Translations under genes and position numbers: made by a program
The notes under the pieces: generated by a model
What the model was told of the DNA's origin: nothing
Databases searched by the model: none
What the model saw: only the letters and a program-made list of their open reading frames with translations
Assembly (NCBI RefSeq): GCF_010119245.1
Contig: NZ_WNKG01000006.1
Coordinates: 248,001 to 312,000, forward strand
DNA from: Cyclobacterium salsum
GTDB taxonomy: Bacteria; Bacteroidota; Bacteroidia; Cytophagales; Cyclobacteriaceae
Reading direction: 5' to 3'
DNA length: 64,000 nt
In this document: positions 55,102 to 63,619 of the stretch, piece after piece
How positions within the stretch are numbered: position 1 is the stretch's first letter
Layout: each line of letters opens with the position of its first letter

Positions 55102-55461
55102 AATGGTTTCAATCATCACCCCGACGCATAACTCCCTAGAGTTTTTGGAAAGCACTATCACATCGATTCTTTCCCAAACCTATGGAGATAGGGAATTGTT
55201 AATCACTGACGGGGCATGGGAGTATTTGCAGGAAACAAAAAAAGAGCTTACCGTATTAAAATTTTTTAACTAGAAAGGAATTCAGGGCCGGCAGTTGCAA
55301 GAAACAACTCTATTGCTCAATACAGGGTGAGCAGTTCTTCCGTATCTAGTAATAAATTAAATTTGATCCAATATAATTGGAAGTTATTTCGGGAAGTTGA
55401 GGGCTATCTCTTTGGAATTCCGCTTACTATTTATCAAAAAACATCAATATTAAAATTATAA
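55094..55461 (+). pseudogene. Glycosyltransferase family 2 relic with internal deletion
   Basis: The first 60 codons (MNKMVSIITPTHNSLEFLES, ILSQTYGDRELLITDGAWEY) are a normal GT2 opening but stop at 55271-55273. Downstream, an in-frame stretch 55285-55461 reads GPAVARNNSIAQ, a GT2 middle motif, then NKLNLIQYNWKLFREVEGY, typical of GT2 C-termini. The catalytic DXD part is missing. This is a decayed gene with a central deletion. Confidence 0.8.
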
Positions 55462-55601
55462 CAGTCATAGGAGGGTCAGGTTTTATAGGTTCCAGGTTTT
55501 GTAAAAAGCTACAAGGGAAGGGATTCAAATTTCAAATTGTAGATAAAAAGAAAGGGGTCAGTATCGTCCGGAATATCCAATGGAAAAGGATATTATTTTG
55601 A
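55455..55601 (+). pseudogene. N-terminal relic of an NAD-dependent epimerase/dehydratase
   Basis: Translation gives IITVIGGSGFIGSRFCKKLQ and FQIVDKKKG, the nucleotide-binding start of an extended SDR sugar epimerase (GxxGxxG), then breaks and stops at 55599-55601. Nothing of the YxxxK catalytic part remains. It abuts the GT2 relic, so a deletion probably joined the two. Confidence 0.75.
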
Positions 55602-55795
55602 ATTATCAAGCGATTCAAAACCATAGGGGATTTGTCATTTTGAAAATAGAACAGCCTGAATTGGGATATGAATCTTTATTGAAATTTGAATTAGTTAAAT
55701 ACTTTAAAGACGATGTGAAATTCAAAATTATTTATAATCAATCAATTATTCCTGCAAATGGTAAAATGAAAGATTTTATCGCAACATTAGAATAA
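55580..55795 (+). CDS. Short hypothetical ORF, possibly a gene remnant
   Basis: A 71-residue frame that overlaps the epimerase relic in another frame and ends one base before the next gene. It is very AT-rich. Its end (FKIIYNQSIIPANGKMKDF) looks like the tail of a larger protein. I do not recognise it, and its place at a scar favours a remnant over a gene. Confidence 0.35.
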   Translation: MEKDIILNYQAIQNHRGFVILKIEQPELGYESLLKFELVKYFKDDVKFKIIYNQSIIPANGKMKDFIATLE

Positions 55796-56563
55796 ATGAA
55801 ATATAATAAGCATTTAATATCAATTATTACTCCGGTTCATAATTGCGAAAAATTCATTGCGCAAACAATTATTTCTGTTCAGAAACAAACTTTTTCAAAT
55901 TGGGAAATGATTTTAATTGATGATTGTTCAAACGACAATTCCATTAAGATTATTGAAGAATATTTAAAATTAGATAAAAGAATAATTCTGTTAAAGAACA
56001 ATGAAAATTTAGGACCGGGAATAACTCGAAATAAAGGAATCAGAGTTGCAAAAGGAAGTTTTATTACTTTTCTTGATGGAGATGATATTTGGTTTCCCAA
56101 TTTTTTGGAAACTTCTTTAAATTTCTGTTTGGAAAATAATTATCAATTTGTTTTCGCATCTTATGAAAGAAGGGATGAATCTTTAAATCCGAAATTAAGT
56201 GATTTTATTGTTCCCCAAAAAATAAATTATAGCAGTCTTTTAAAATCATGTCCTATTTCTTGTCTAACGGCATTTATTGATTTAAGAAAAATAGGTAAAT
56301 TATATATGCCTGCAATTGATAAGAGACAAGATTGGGGACTTTGGCTTGCTTTTCTAAAAAAAATTGATTTTGCCTATGGAATTCAAGAACCTTTAGCTAT
56401 ATATAGAATCAGGAAAAAATCTGTATCTAGAAATAAGTTTGCTTTAATCCCATATGTTTGGATAATATATAGGGATGTTGCGAAGTTAAATATTTTTCAT
56501 TCTACCTATTTAATTTTCATTTGGGCTCTCAACGGATTTATTAAATACTATGTAAAAAATTAA
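55796..56563 (+). CDS. Glycosyltransferase family 2 (GT-A)
   Basis: A 255-residue transferase with ISIITPVHNCEKFI, LIDDCSNDNSIKI and FLDGDDIWFPN, and a C-terminal amphipathic segment. All core motifs are intact. The DNA here is notably AT-rich (many AAA, AAT and TTA codons), even against the preceding operon, suggesting a separate origin. It follows the remnant at 55580 with no gap. Confidence 0.87.
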   Translation: MKYNKHLISIITPVHNCEKFIAQTIISVQKQTFSNWEMILIDDCSNDNSIKIIEEYLKLDKRIILLKNNENLGPGITRNKGIRVAKGSFITFLDGDDIWFPNFLETSLNFCLENNYQFVFASYERRDESLNPKLSDFIVPQKINYSSLLKSCPISCLTAFIDLRKIGKLYMPAIDKRQDWGLWLAFLKKIDFAYGIQEPLAIYRIRKKSVSRNKFALIPYVWIIYRDVAKLNIFHSTYLIFIWALNGFIKYYVKN

Positions 56564-56718
56564 ATTAGTTGATAAACATGATTTTAGATTTAATGTTTAA
56601 AATTAATATGTTTGTACGAGTTAATATTTATTTTAGATAAATGGTTACTTTATATTTAAACTTATTGAATAAAAATAGAGATTAAACTTAACCTTTAATA
56701 AATTTTTTTAAATATATC

Positions 56719-58362
56719 ATGAAGTTATATATTATATTTTTTTTATTGATTTTCTTTTACATTAATTCAAACGGTCAAACTTTGCCGGTAGGTTTTCCGA
56801 TTTTCGAAGAGAATGTTAGAAGGAATCAATTAAATGTTTTTAATGATTCGGTCGATCTAAGTTTACGTCCTAGAATTTATTTTGATAATTCAGATTCAAA
56901 TAAATTTTTTAAAGTACTACCTATGATATTTACCTCTCAGTTAAATTCAAATAGACCTTACGGTTGGGGAAATTATGGGATGATTCCGAATAGAGGAATA
57001 CAACAGTACGCTTCGTTTGGAATTTATGCAAAATATAAGTTTATCAATATTCAGTTTAATCCAGAGGTTGTTGTAGCCTCCAATTCCCCTTACCCAGGTT
57101 TTTCTAATGAATTTACACCCAGAATCATTTCTGATAGATTTAGAATTCTGAATCGTGATGATGCTCCTGAGCGTTTTGGAGAAGGCTCTTACAGAAATAT
57201 CTGGTGGGGACAATCGAAAATCACCTTTCAACTTGGTGCTTTTGAAACAGGGATCAGTACGCAGAATGTATGGTGGGGCCCTGGTCAGTGGAATGCATTA
57301 ATTTTTTCTAACAATGCACAAGGATTTCCCCATTTAACATTAAATACTTCAAAACTCGCTAAAACCTTTATTGGGAATTTTGAGGGTCAATTAATAATGG
57401 GAAGATTGGAAAATTCCGGGTTAGGTCCGACACAATTTGAAGATGTTAACAATAGATTTTTTAGACCATTTACAGGAGATTGGAGATACTTGAATGCTCT
57501 TACAATTTCTTATAATCCTAAATGGGTTCCAGCTCTTTTTCTAGGTTTTACAAGAACCTACCAACAATATAATGAAGATAGGGGTAATTCATTAAGAGAT
57601 TATTTTCCAATTTTTGATCCATTTCAAAAAGAAAGAGTTTTTGATAATCAGAATTCAGTAGATTTTGATGCTGAAGCTCGAGATCAACAGTTGAGTGTGT
57701 TTGCAAGATTTGTAGCTCCAAAGGCAAAAGCTGAGATTTATTTTGAATTCGGAAAGAGAGATCATAATTTCAATTGGAGAGAGGCCATCATCAATCCTGA
57801 ACATGCCAGAGCATATTTGTTTGGATTTAAAAAACTTTTTAATGTTCCGAAGGAAAATCAAATAATTCAAGTTCGAGGGGAAATCACCCATCAACAAGAA
57901 TCTGTAAATAGATATATTAGGTATGCCGGATTGGGTGGAGGAGATTCGTGGCATACACATTATCAAGTAAGGGGCTTTACAAATTATGGGCAGCCCCTTG
58001 GAGTAGGTATAGGCACGGGGTCCAACGTCCAAACGCTAGAGGTCTCCTTAGTTGAAAAATTAAATAAGATGGGGATACTTTTTGAAAGACTTGAAAATCA
58101 TCAGGATTTTTACTACCGTGCCTTTGGTCAACAAAAAGAACATCAGCCTTGGATAGATCTTAGTGTTGGTTTCCTCTTTGATAAGCAATGGAACAACCTC
58201 CTTCTCAGCTCTAAACTTCAGTTAATCAATGGGATGAACTACCAGTGGCAACTCCACCCTAACAGTACTCCTGATTTCCCAAAAGGACAAAATTTATTTT
58301 CAGTTCATGCTCAAACGAGTTTGATTTATGTATGGAATCAGCCAAAATCAAAGAATGATTAA
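56719..58362 (+). CDS. Capsule assembly Wzi-family outer-membrane protein
   Basis: A 547-residue protein with a signal peptide ending at NSNGQT. The barrel carries Wzi-family marks: FQLGAFETGIS, NVWWGPGQWNALIF and GGGDSWHTHYQVRGF. Wzi is an 18-strand barrel lectin that holds capsule at the cell surface. Its presence argues that the locus makes a surface-attached capsule. Its last bases overlap a wecB relic. It is preceded by about 155 bases of very AT-rich DNA. Confidence 0.9.
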   Translation: MKLYIIFFLLIFFYINSNGQTLPVGFPIFEENVRRNQLNVFNDSVDLSLRPRIYFDNSDSNKFFKVLPMIFTSQLNSNRPYGWGNYGMIPNRGIQQYASFGIYAKYKFINIQFNPEVVVASNSPYPGFSNEFTPRIISDRFRILNRDDAPERFGEGSYRNIWWGQSKITFQLGAFETGISTQNVWWGPGQWNALIFSNNAQGFPHLTLNTSKLAKTFIGNFEGQLIMGRLENSGLGPTQFEDVNNRFFRPFTGDWRYLNALTISYNPKWVPALFLGFTRTYQQYNEDRGNSLRDYFPIFDPFQKERVFDNQNSVDFDAEARDQQLSVFARFVAPKAKAEIYFEFGKRDHNFNWREAIINPEHARAYLFGFKKLFNVPKENQIIQVRGEITHQQESVNRYIRYAGLGGGDSWHTHYQVRGFTNYGQPLGVGIGTGSNVQTLEVSLVEKLNKMGILFERLENHQDFYYRAFGQQKEHQPWIDLSVGFLFDKQWNNLLLSSKLQLINGMNYQWQLHPNSTPDFPKGQNLFSVHAQTSLIYVWNQPKSKND

Positions 58363-58462
58363 GCCCACCATAATCGCTGGTGCCCGCCCAAGCTTCTGGA
58401 GAATTGATGCAATTTTTAAGGCTGTTAAAATTAAAAAGAAAAATGGGACACTGAGAGGTTAG
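58355..58462 (+). pseudogene. wecB: N-terminal relic of UDP-N-acetylglucosamine 2-epimerase
   Basis: A 35-codon frame beginning inside the end of wzi reads MIKPTIIAGARPSFWRIDAI, closely the start of WecB (TIVAGARPNFMKIAPI), and ends at TAG 58460-58462. The usual Asn and Met after ARP are changed to Ser and Trp. The remaining 330 or so residues are missing. The convergent NRPS gene ends 32 bases further on, so the break marks the join between capsule locus and NRPS operon. Confidence 0.8.
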
Positions 58463-58493
58463 ATGTAATGTAGGTTAATTTTAATTTCGTCTA

Positions 58494-61400
58494 TCAGGTT
58501 ATGCCCATTCTCTTTTTTATCTCTGTCTCTATAGCCATTGAAAGCTTTCGAATGGAATCCTCCTCAAAGAAGGTTTGTATAGCAATGTCAAGATTTAGCC
58601 TTTTGCTTAAGAGTGAAACTATTCTAATAGCAGACAGGGAATTTCCTCCCAACGGAATAAAGGAGTCGGTTACATCAATGGCATCCATCTTTAACACATT
58701 GCACCAGATACCATGAACTAATTCTTCAATCTTATTTTTAGGTTTAACAAGTGCTCTGGATTTTTGAGGAGCACTTTTGGTTTGACTTCTTAGGAGTGCT
58801 TGTTTATCTACTTTTCCGTTAGCTGTTAGAGGAAATTTATCTATTTGAATATAAGTAGAGGGGATCATATTTGTAGGAAGAAACGATTTCAAATATTCCA
58901 CTAACTCGTTTTTATCCACTTGAAATGAAGCTTTGAAATAGGCTCTTATCTCTTTAGGTTGAATTTGGTCTACTATACCAATTTCTTCCATAAGTTTTTT
59001 GATATCTCTAGTGTCTAGCTCATCATTTAACTCATTTATAGTTTCTTCTCGCTTTTTATGTCCAACGCGTACATCCCAACTGTAAGGGAAAGCATAATTA
59101 TGATAGCCTTTTTTACGTTTGTGGACAAATATTCCAAGGTCATTAATGATACAATTGGTACTTCGTCCGGTATCCTTTGGCCTTTGCCATCCGATCGTAT
59201 TTTCTAAGTATTCATACATCTCAGAAAGACTGACATCACTGAAACGGTAAAAATCCACAAAGGAAACTTTGGTAAAAACTTCATCAGTCTCAAACATCGA
59301 AACATCAAGATACTCGCTTACGGCGTCCTTGCTTCTATGGTATGATTTTCTTGTTTCCAGGATGATTTTGTCAATGTCTACAGGATCAAAGTGATCCTTC
59401 AAGAAAAGTTCTTCTGTAAGCCTTGTCTCAAAGAATTGCCCTCGCGAAAGTCCAGTGACAATCACTGGGATATTTTTGTCAAGTGCTAACTTAGTACTCA
59501 ATGTATATACAGTTTTAAAACAACCGTTACACACGTTTTGGTACCTTTCAAGACTATCTCTAAAAATAGCATTCATGGCATCTGTTCTTCCATAGATGTG
59601 GTCTACGCCTAGTTTGGTTACTGTATTTTTAATATTCGCTTTGGCATTATCTGAAATGTATCCATTGTCAAGCGTCCATGCTAGGACATTCAGACCAAGT
59701 TCCACTAATTTTGCTAATGCATAACTGCTGTCTTTTCCACCACTCAGTAGCATTAGGCAATCGTATTCCTTTTCTGCATTTTCTCCTAAATCTAATATCT
59801 CTGATTTTAGGTTATCAATTGACTTAAAGTAGGATGAAACGTTTCGTTGATACTCTTCAAAAGATTCACAGAGATTACATACACCTTTCTCATTAAAAAC
59901 AGCATCAGGGTAATTGGAAGGAATTCCACAGTTCTTACAATGAAACTCAGGGACCTCATATAAATCCTCATTTGAGTCTGCTACTAAAATATGTGCTTCC
60001 TCGATTCCAGGGTAATTACCTAGCAAAATTTCCAACTCAGCAGATTCAATTCTAACACCGTTAAGTTTAATTTGCTCATCTATTCTTCCGAAATATTCAA
60101 GTTGACCGGTAGCATTCAACTTTACCAAATCTCCTGTTTTATAAATCTTAAGACCTTCTTGAAATGGATTCGAGATAAAAGATTCATCAGTACGCTGTGG
60201 GTTTTTAAAATAGCCTTTGGCTAGCACCGCTCCACCCAGATATAAGTGGCCCTGTACACCTTGAGGTACAGGATTTAATCCATCATCTAAAATGTAATAA
60301 TAACAACCCGATATCGGTTTTCCGATAGGAACTGATGCAGTATTCTCACCCAGCTCATATTGATGAACAATACAACCTACTGTAGCTTCAGTAGGTCCAT
60401 ATTCATTAAAGATCTCAACGCCTTCCATAAGATTAGTCTGGAAAGCTTTCGCAAGATTACCTTCAAGGTTTTCACCCCCAAAAATCACAGTTCTAATATT
60501 TGAATTCTTTAGAGATGATTCTTCAACTATTCTTGCATGAGATGGAGTGAGTTTAATGGTATTTATCTGTGTATTTTTGACCACTTCCAATACAGAAACA
60601 TCCGGACCGCTTTTTCCTTCAGGATAAATGTGAATAGCTCCTCCTGAAATTAATGGCAGAAAAATCGAGGTAATGGTTAAATCAAATCCGAGAGAAGTAA
60701 AAAACGGCATATTTACTTTCTGACCTCTGCTGTATAAATTTTTTGCTTCTGATAAATAATTAGCTAGAGAAGTTAAAGAAACCTCAACTCCTTTCGGTAC
60801 GCCTGTGGATCCGGAAGTAAATAAAATGTAAGCTGTTTGATTCGAATCGGTAGTTAATTTAAAATTTTCATCTGATTCCTCCAGAGAAAGAAGATCATGC
60901 AACTTTAAGTCTATGACCGAGTAATTGGAATCAAACTCCGAGGAAGCACTAATGATTAACTTTGGCTCTAAGTCTTTTAAAATACCTAAAATCCGTTTTT
61001 TCGGCAGATCTATTGGAATAGGAACGAATGTGGCACCCAATCTTAGAAGGGCAAGAACTGAAAGTATGTATTCAAATGATCGCTCCTTGTTGATTACAAC
61101 AATATCTTTCGAATTGACTCCTTTTTTTTGCAGTAACTTGCAGGTTTTATTTACTAAGCTATCAAGTTCAAGATAGCTCAGGGATTGGTTGCCCAACACC
61201 AAAGCAGTCTCATTTGAGGGCTGTTTTAAGACAGCTTCCAACAACTCGGTTAAAGAAGGAATATCACTGGAAATATACTCTTTATGAGCTATTAACTCTT
61301 GCTTTTCATTTTCGGTGATGAGATTTACTGCATTTATTCTGGATTGGTCATTATGGATAAATGCTTGAACCAGTTTCTCAAAATGGAGGGGAAGAAGATC

Positions 61401-62612
61401 GACCTGTGAAGCAGTGAAATAAGCTTCATTTATATCGAAATAATAGTCTAAGTTATCTTTATTATTGAAATCAAACGCTTGAAGGCGCACCTGATGTCCT
61501 GAATCTAGCTCATCTGGAAATAGCCATTTCGTCTTCGTAGGTATATTTCCAAAATCTCCAAAATAGAGAGATATGTAATTTACAATAAGGTGAATACCTC
61601 TGGAATTTTCTGTAGTTTGGGCACCAGCAAAACCATTTTTGAAAAAGTCGAATAGTTCTAATCTTACCTTCTCAAAAAGCGATTGAAATGAATCCTCCGA
61701 ATCAACCTGAATATCAATTGGTAAAACTTCAATCAACAAACCTGCGGTATTTTTAAACTTGCTTAAGTTCCTGTTTGGAAATGGGCTCCCTATTCTTATT
61801 AAAGATTCACCGGTTATTCTTGAAATAAAGGCTGCGAAAATAGTTGACCAAATTGTGAACTTTGTTAGATCTTGATTGAAGGACCGATAAGTCTCCTTAG
61901 AAAGCTTTTCCTCAAGAAGTGTCTTTAGTTCTTGACCAATAGGAATTTTAATTCTTTTGGCTTTTGTTCGATGGTTTGACTTTTTGTTTCCATAAAGTGA
62001 TAATTCTTTAAATGGAACCAGACCTTTTGATTTCCAATAATCAGTCGAAGCAGTATTTTTGTTTTCTCGTTTTTTTTGTTCGAACTCTCTATAAGCCTCA
62101 AAACTAGCTTTATTTTCAAATTCCAGCTTTTCTTGATTCAAAACAGCAAAATAAAGCCTTTCCATCTCTTCAAAGAGCACTTTGAATGTGCTGGCATCTG
62201 CTAAAATATGATGGATGTTCAGATACCAAATAGTACGATTTTCACTAACCTCTAGCAGAATAGAATCGAAGCATCTATTGCTAAGTTCCAATGGGGTTTT
62301 TGCGCGGTCATTGATGATCGTCTGCAGGTTTTGTTCAGCCACTTTTTCACATTCAAGAATAAAGTCTGATTCGGCTAAGACTAGTTGAATTATCTCAGAA
62401 TCTTCATTTTCTCTAAAAATGGTTCTAAGGCAATCGTTCTGTTTGACAAGTAAATCGAAAGCCTCACTAAATTTATATGGGTCGATTTTACCGGTAAACT
62501 CAAATGTATGCGGAAGATAATTTGAAATGGAGTTAGGAGCAATTTTCTGACTGGCCCATATACTTTGTTGACTTCCAGTTAGGCTGGAAATAGAATCTTT
62601 AGCTTTCTGCAA
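58494..62612 (-). CDS. NRPS module C-A-T with a PP-loop amidotransferase-like domain inserted in the adenylation domain
   Basis: A 1372-residue protein. Condensation domain about 5-435 with HHILAD (His135, Asp139; the usual final Gly is Ala). Adenylation core about 450-885: TSGSTGVPKG (599-608), NEYGPTEAT (736-744), YKTGDL (824-829) and A8 GRIDEQIKLNGVRIESAELE (842-861). Residues about 886-1215 are foreign: Cys pairs C892/C895 and C912/C915, PP-loop SGGKDSS (957-963), C1028/C1031 and GLSRGQFFETRL. The A domain resumes near EIRAYFKASF and ends with PLTANGKVDK (Lys1267). Carrier domain Ser1325 in LGGNSLSAI. No thioesterase. The reading frame is unbroken. Confidence 0.9.
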   Translation of the reverse strand: MQKAKDSISSLTGSQQSIWASQKIAPNSISNYLPHTFEFTGKIDPYKFSEAFDLLVKQNDCLRTIFRENEDSEIIQLVLAESDFILECEKVAEQNLQTIINDRAKTPLELSNRCFDSILLEVSENRTIWYLNIHHILADASTFKVLFEEMERLYFAVLNQEKLEFENKASFEAYREFEQKKRENKNTASTDYWKSKGLVPFKELSLYGNKKSNHRTKAKRIKIPIGQELKTLLEEKLSKETYRSFNQDLTKFTIWSTIFAAFISRITGESLIRIGSPFPNRNLSKFKNTAGLLIEVLPIDIQVDSEDSFQSLFEKVRLELFDFFKNGFAGAQTTENSRGIHLIVNYISLYFGDFGNIPTKTKWLFPDELDSGHQVRLQAFDFNNKDNLDYYFDINEAYFTASQVDLLPLHFEKLVQAFIHNDQSRINAVNLITENEKQELIAHKEYISSDIPSLTELLEAVLKQPSNETALVLGNQSLSYLELDSLVNKTCKLLQKKGVNSKDIVVINKERSFEYILSVLALLRLGATFVPIPIDLPKKRILGILKDLEPKLIISASSEFDSNYSVIDLKLHDLLSLEESDENFKLTTDSNQTAYILFTSGSTGVPKGVEVSLTSLANYLSEAKNLYSRGQKVNMPFFTSLGFDLTITSIFLPLISGGAIHIYPEGKSGPDVSVLEVVKNTQINTIKLTPSHARIVEESSLKNSNIRTVIFGGENLEGNLAKAFQTNLMEGVEIFNEYGPTEATVGCIVHQYELGENTASVPIGKPISGCYYYILDDGLNPVPQGVQGHLYLGGAVLAKGYFKNPQRTDESFISNPFQEGLKIYKTGDLVKLNATGQLEYFGRIDEQIKLNGVRIESAELEILLGNYPGIEEAHILVADSNEDLYEVPEFHCKNCGIPSNYPDAVFNEKGVCNLCESFEEYQRNVSSYFKSIDNLKSEILDLGENAEKEYDCLMLLSGGKDSSYALAKLVELGLNVLAWTLDNGYISDNAKANIKNTVTKLGVDHIYGRTDAMNAIFRDSLERYQNVCNGCFKTVYTLSTKLALDKNIPVIVTGLSRGQFFETRLTEELFLKDHFDPVDIDKIILETRKSYHRSKDAVSEYLDVSMFETDEVFTKVSFVDFYRFSDVSLSEMYEYLENTIGWQRPKDTGRSTNCIINDLGIFVHKRKKGYHNYAFPYSWDVRVGHKKREETINELNDELDTRDIKKLMEEIGIVDQIQPKEIRAYFKASFQVDKNELVEYLKSFLPTNMIPSTYIQIDKFPLTANGKVDKQALLRSQTKSAPQKSRALVKPKNKIEELVHGIWCNVLKMDAIDVTDSFIPLGGNSLSAIRIVSLLSKRLNLDIAIQTFFEEDSIRKLSMAIETEIKKRMGIT
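58968..59957 (-). other. Inserted PP-loop ATPase domain (N-acetyl sugar amidotransferase type) within the NRPS
   Basis: This segment codes for residues 886-1215 of the NRPS. Its plan, a Cys4 zinc-type ribbon (CKNCGIPSN, VCNLCESF), then LMLLSGGKDSSYAL and CNGCF, is that of WbpG/PseA/LegG-type enzymes, which adenylate a carbonyl oxygen with ATP and introduce nitrogen. The insertion sits between A8 and A9, a known entry point for methyltransferases in other interrupted adenylation domains. Confidence 0.8.
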
Positions 62613-62619
62613 TCTTAAC

Positions 62620-62850
62620 TTATTTATTTTGTTGCTGCGTTATGTATTCAATAATGGAGGAAATGGTATTAAAGTTCTCAATGACCATATCCTGCGGAGG
62701 AACTTTGATTTCATATGTTTCTTCCAAATGTGCAATGAGCTTCATAATGGTGATGCTATCGATCAACCCGCTACTTAGCAACTCCTCTTCTTGGGTGACA
62801 AGGACATCAATTTCCTCATTAATATAATTTGTAATTTCTTCGACCATCAT
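62620..62850 (-). CDS. Stand-alone acyl/peptidyl carrier protein
   Basis: A 76-residue four-helix carrier protein; the phosphopantetheine Ser is Ser32 in SSGLIDSITIMKLI. It overlaps the dioxygenase gene by ATGA and lies 7 bases before the NRPS. The simplest view is that the stand-alone adenylation protein loads it, the dioxygenase may act on the bound group, and the NRPS condensation domain uses it as donor. An Asp before the Ser (DS) is usual for carrier proteins. Confidence 0.87.
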   Translation of the reverse strand: MMVEEITNYINEEIDVLVTQEEELLSSGLIDSITIMKLIAHLEETYEIKVPPQDMVIENFNTISSIIEYITQQQNK

Positions 62851-63608
62851 TTCGGGTTTAATACAGTTCGGTTTCTTTTGACCATGTAATCAGGCCTAGG
62901 ATTAGGGACCTCTCGGATGTTTTCGATAGGGTTAAAGGTAAACATCAGGAGTTTTCTATCAATCACTCCCATGTTTTGGTAGGAACTATGGAGGAGATTG
63001 CTGTGGAAAATTGTTATATCACCCGCTTTGCCAGTAATTGGAATGATCTGCCCATGTTTTTTTATCATTTGGGCCAAAGTGGTTTGACTAATCATGTATT
63101 TCAAATTTTCATCATGAACTCCATCAGGATTATTAAGATAAGATTCCACTTCTCCTTCAGACTGGGAAGATGGGATTGCCAATAAGGGCCCGTTGGCTAC
63201 CTCTACATCAGTCAGCATGATGGCAGCCGTTAAGGCTTCTGGTTTTAGCATCCCGTCTTCTTGCCAGAACTTGAAATCTTGATGCCAACTCCAAACACCT
63301 GACTCTAGGCTGCTTTTGGTGTTCAATTTTGATTGAAAAAGGTAGAAATCAGTTTTTAAAAGTTGTACTACCAATTTAGGCAAGTCTGATTTCTCAAGTA
63401 AGGCAAGGATGGAAGAGTCAAATTTTTCCGGAGCAAAAACAGTTCTGATTTTTCCTGATGTCTTTTCTCTAAAGAATTCAGGGCCGTCCATTTGCTCAAT
63501 TTTATCGATGGCTCGAATAACTTGATTCAAGGGCTCACCTTCCAGCCAATTACTTATATGTAAATAGCCTTGCTGTTCATATAACTTGATTTGATCCTGA
63601 CTAAGCAT
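62847..63608 (-). CDS. PhyH-family Fe(II)/2-oxoglutarate dioxygenase, EctD-like
   Basis: A 253-residue double-stranded beta-helix enzyme. The iron facial triad is His109-x-Asp111 (WSWHQDFKFW) with distal His207 (LLHSSYQN); Arg218 in DRKLLMFTFN should bind 2-oxoglutarate. The WHQD...EDGM...ALTAAIML...NGPLLAIP pattern is close to ectoine hydroxylase-like members. The intact Asp argues for hydroxylation and against a SyrB2-like halogenase. Its substrate is probably an amino acid, free or carrier-bound. It is co-translated with the carrier protein gene. Confidence 0.85.
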   Translation of the reverse strand: MLSQDQIKLYEQQGYLHISNWLEGEPLNQVIRAIDKIEQMDGPEFFREKTSGKIRTVFAPEKFDSSILALLEKSDLPKLVVQLLKTDFYLFQSKLNTKSSLESGVWSWHQDFKFWQEDGMLKPEALTAAIMLTDVEVANGPLLAIPSSQSEGEVESYLNNPDGVHDENLKYMISQTTLAQMIKKHGQIIPITGKAGDITIFHSNLLHSSYQNMGVIDRKLLMFTFNPIENIREVPNPRPDYMVKRNRTVLNPK

Positions 63609-63619
63609 GATTTATTTTC

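Noticed and set aside
58968-59957. Insert in the NRPS as an assembly chimera or two fused genes by sequencing error
   Set aside because: The frame is continuous for 1372 codons and the adenylation domain resumes with recognisable A9-A10 sequence and a carrier domain after the insert, which random joining would not give.
62847-63608. PhyH-family protein as a SyrB2-like halogenase acting on a carrier-bound amino acid
   Set aside because: Halogenases of this family replace the facial-triad Asp by Ala or Gly; here HQD keeps the Asp, so hydroxylation is the better call.
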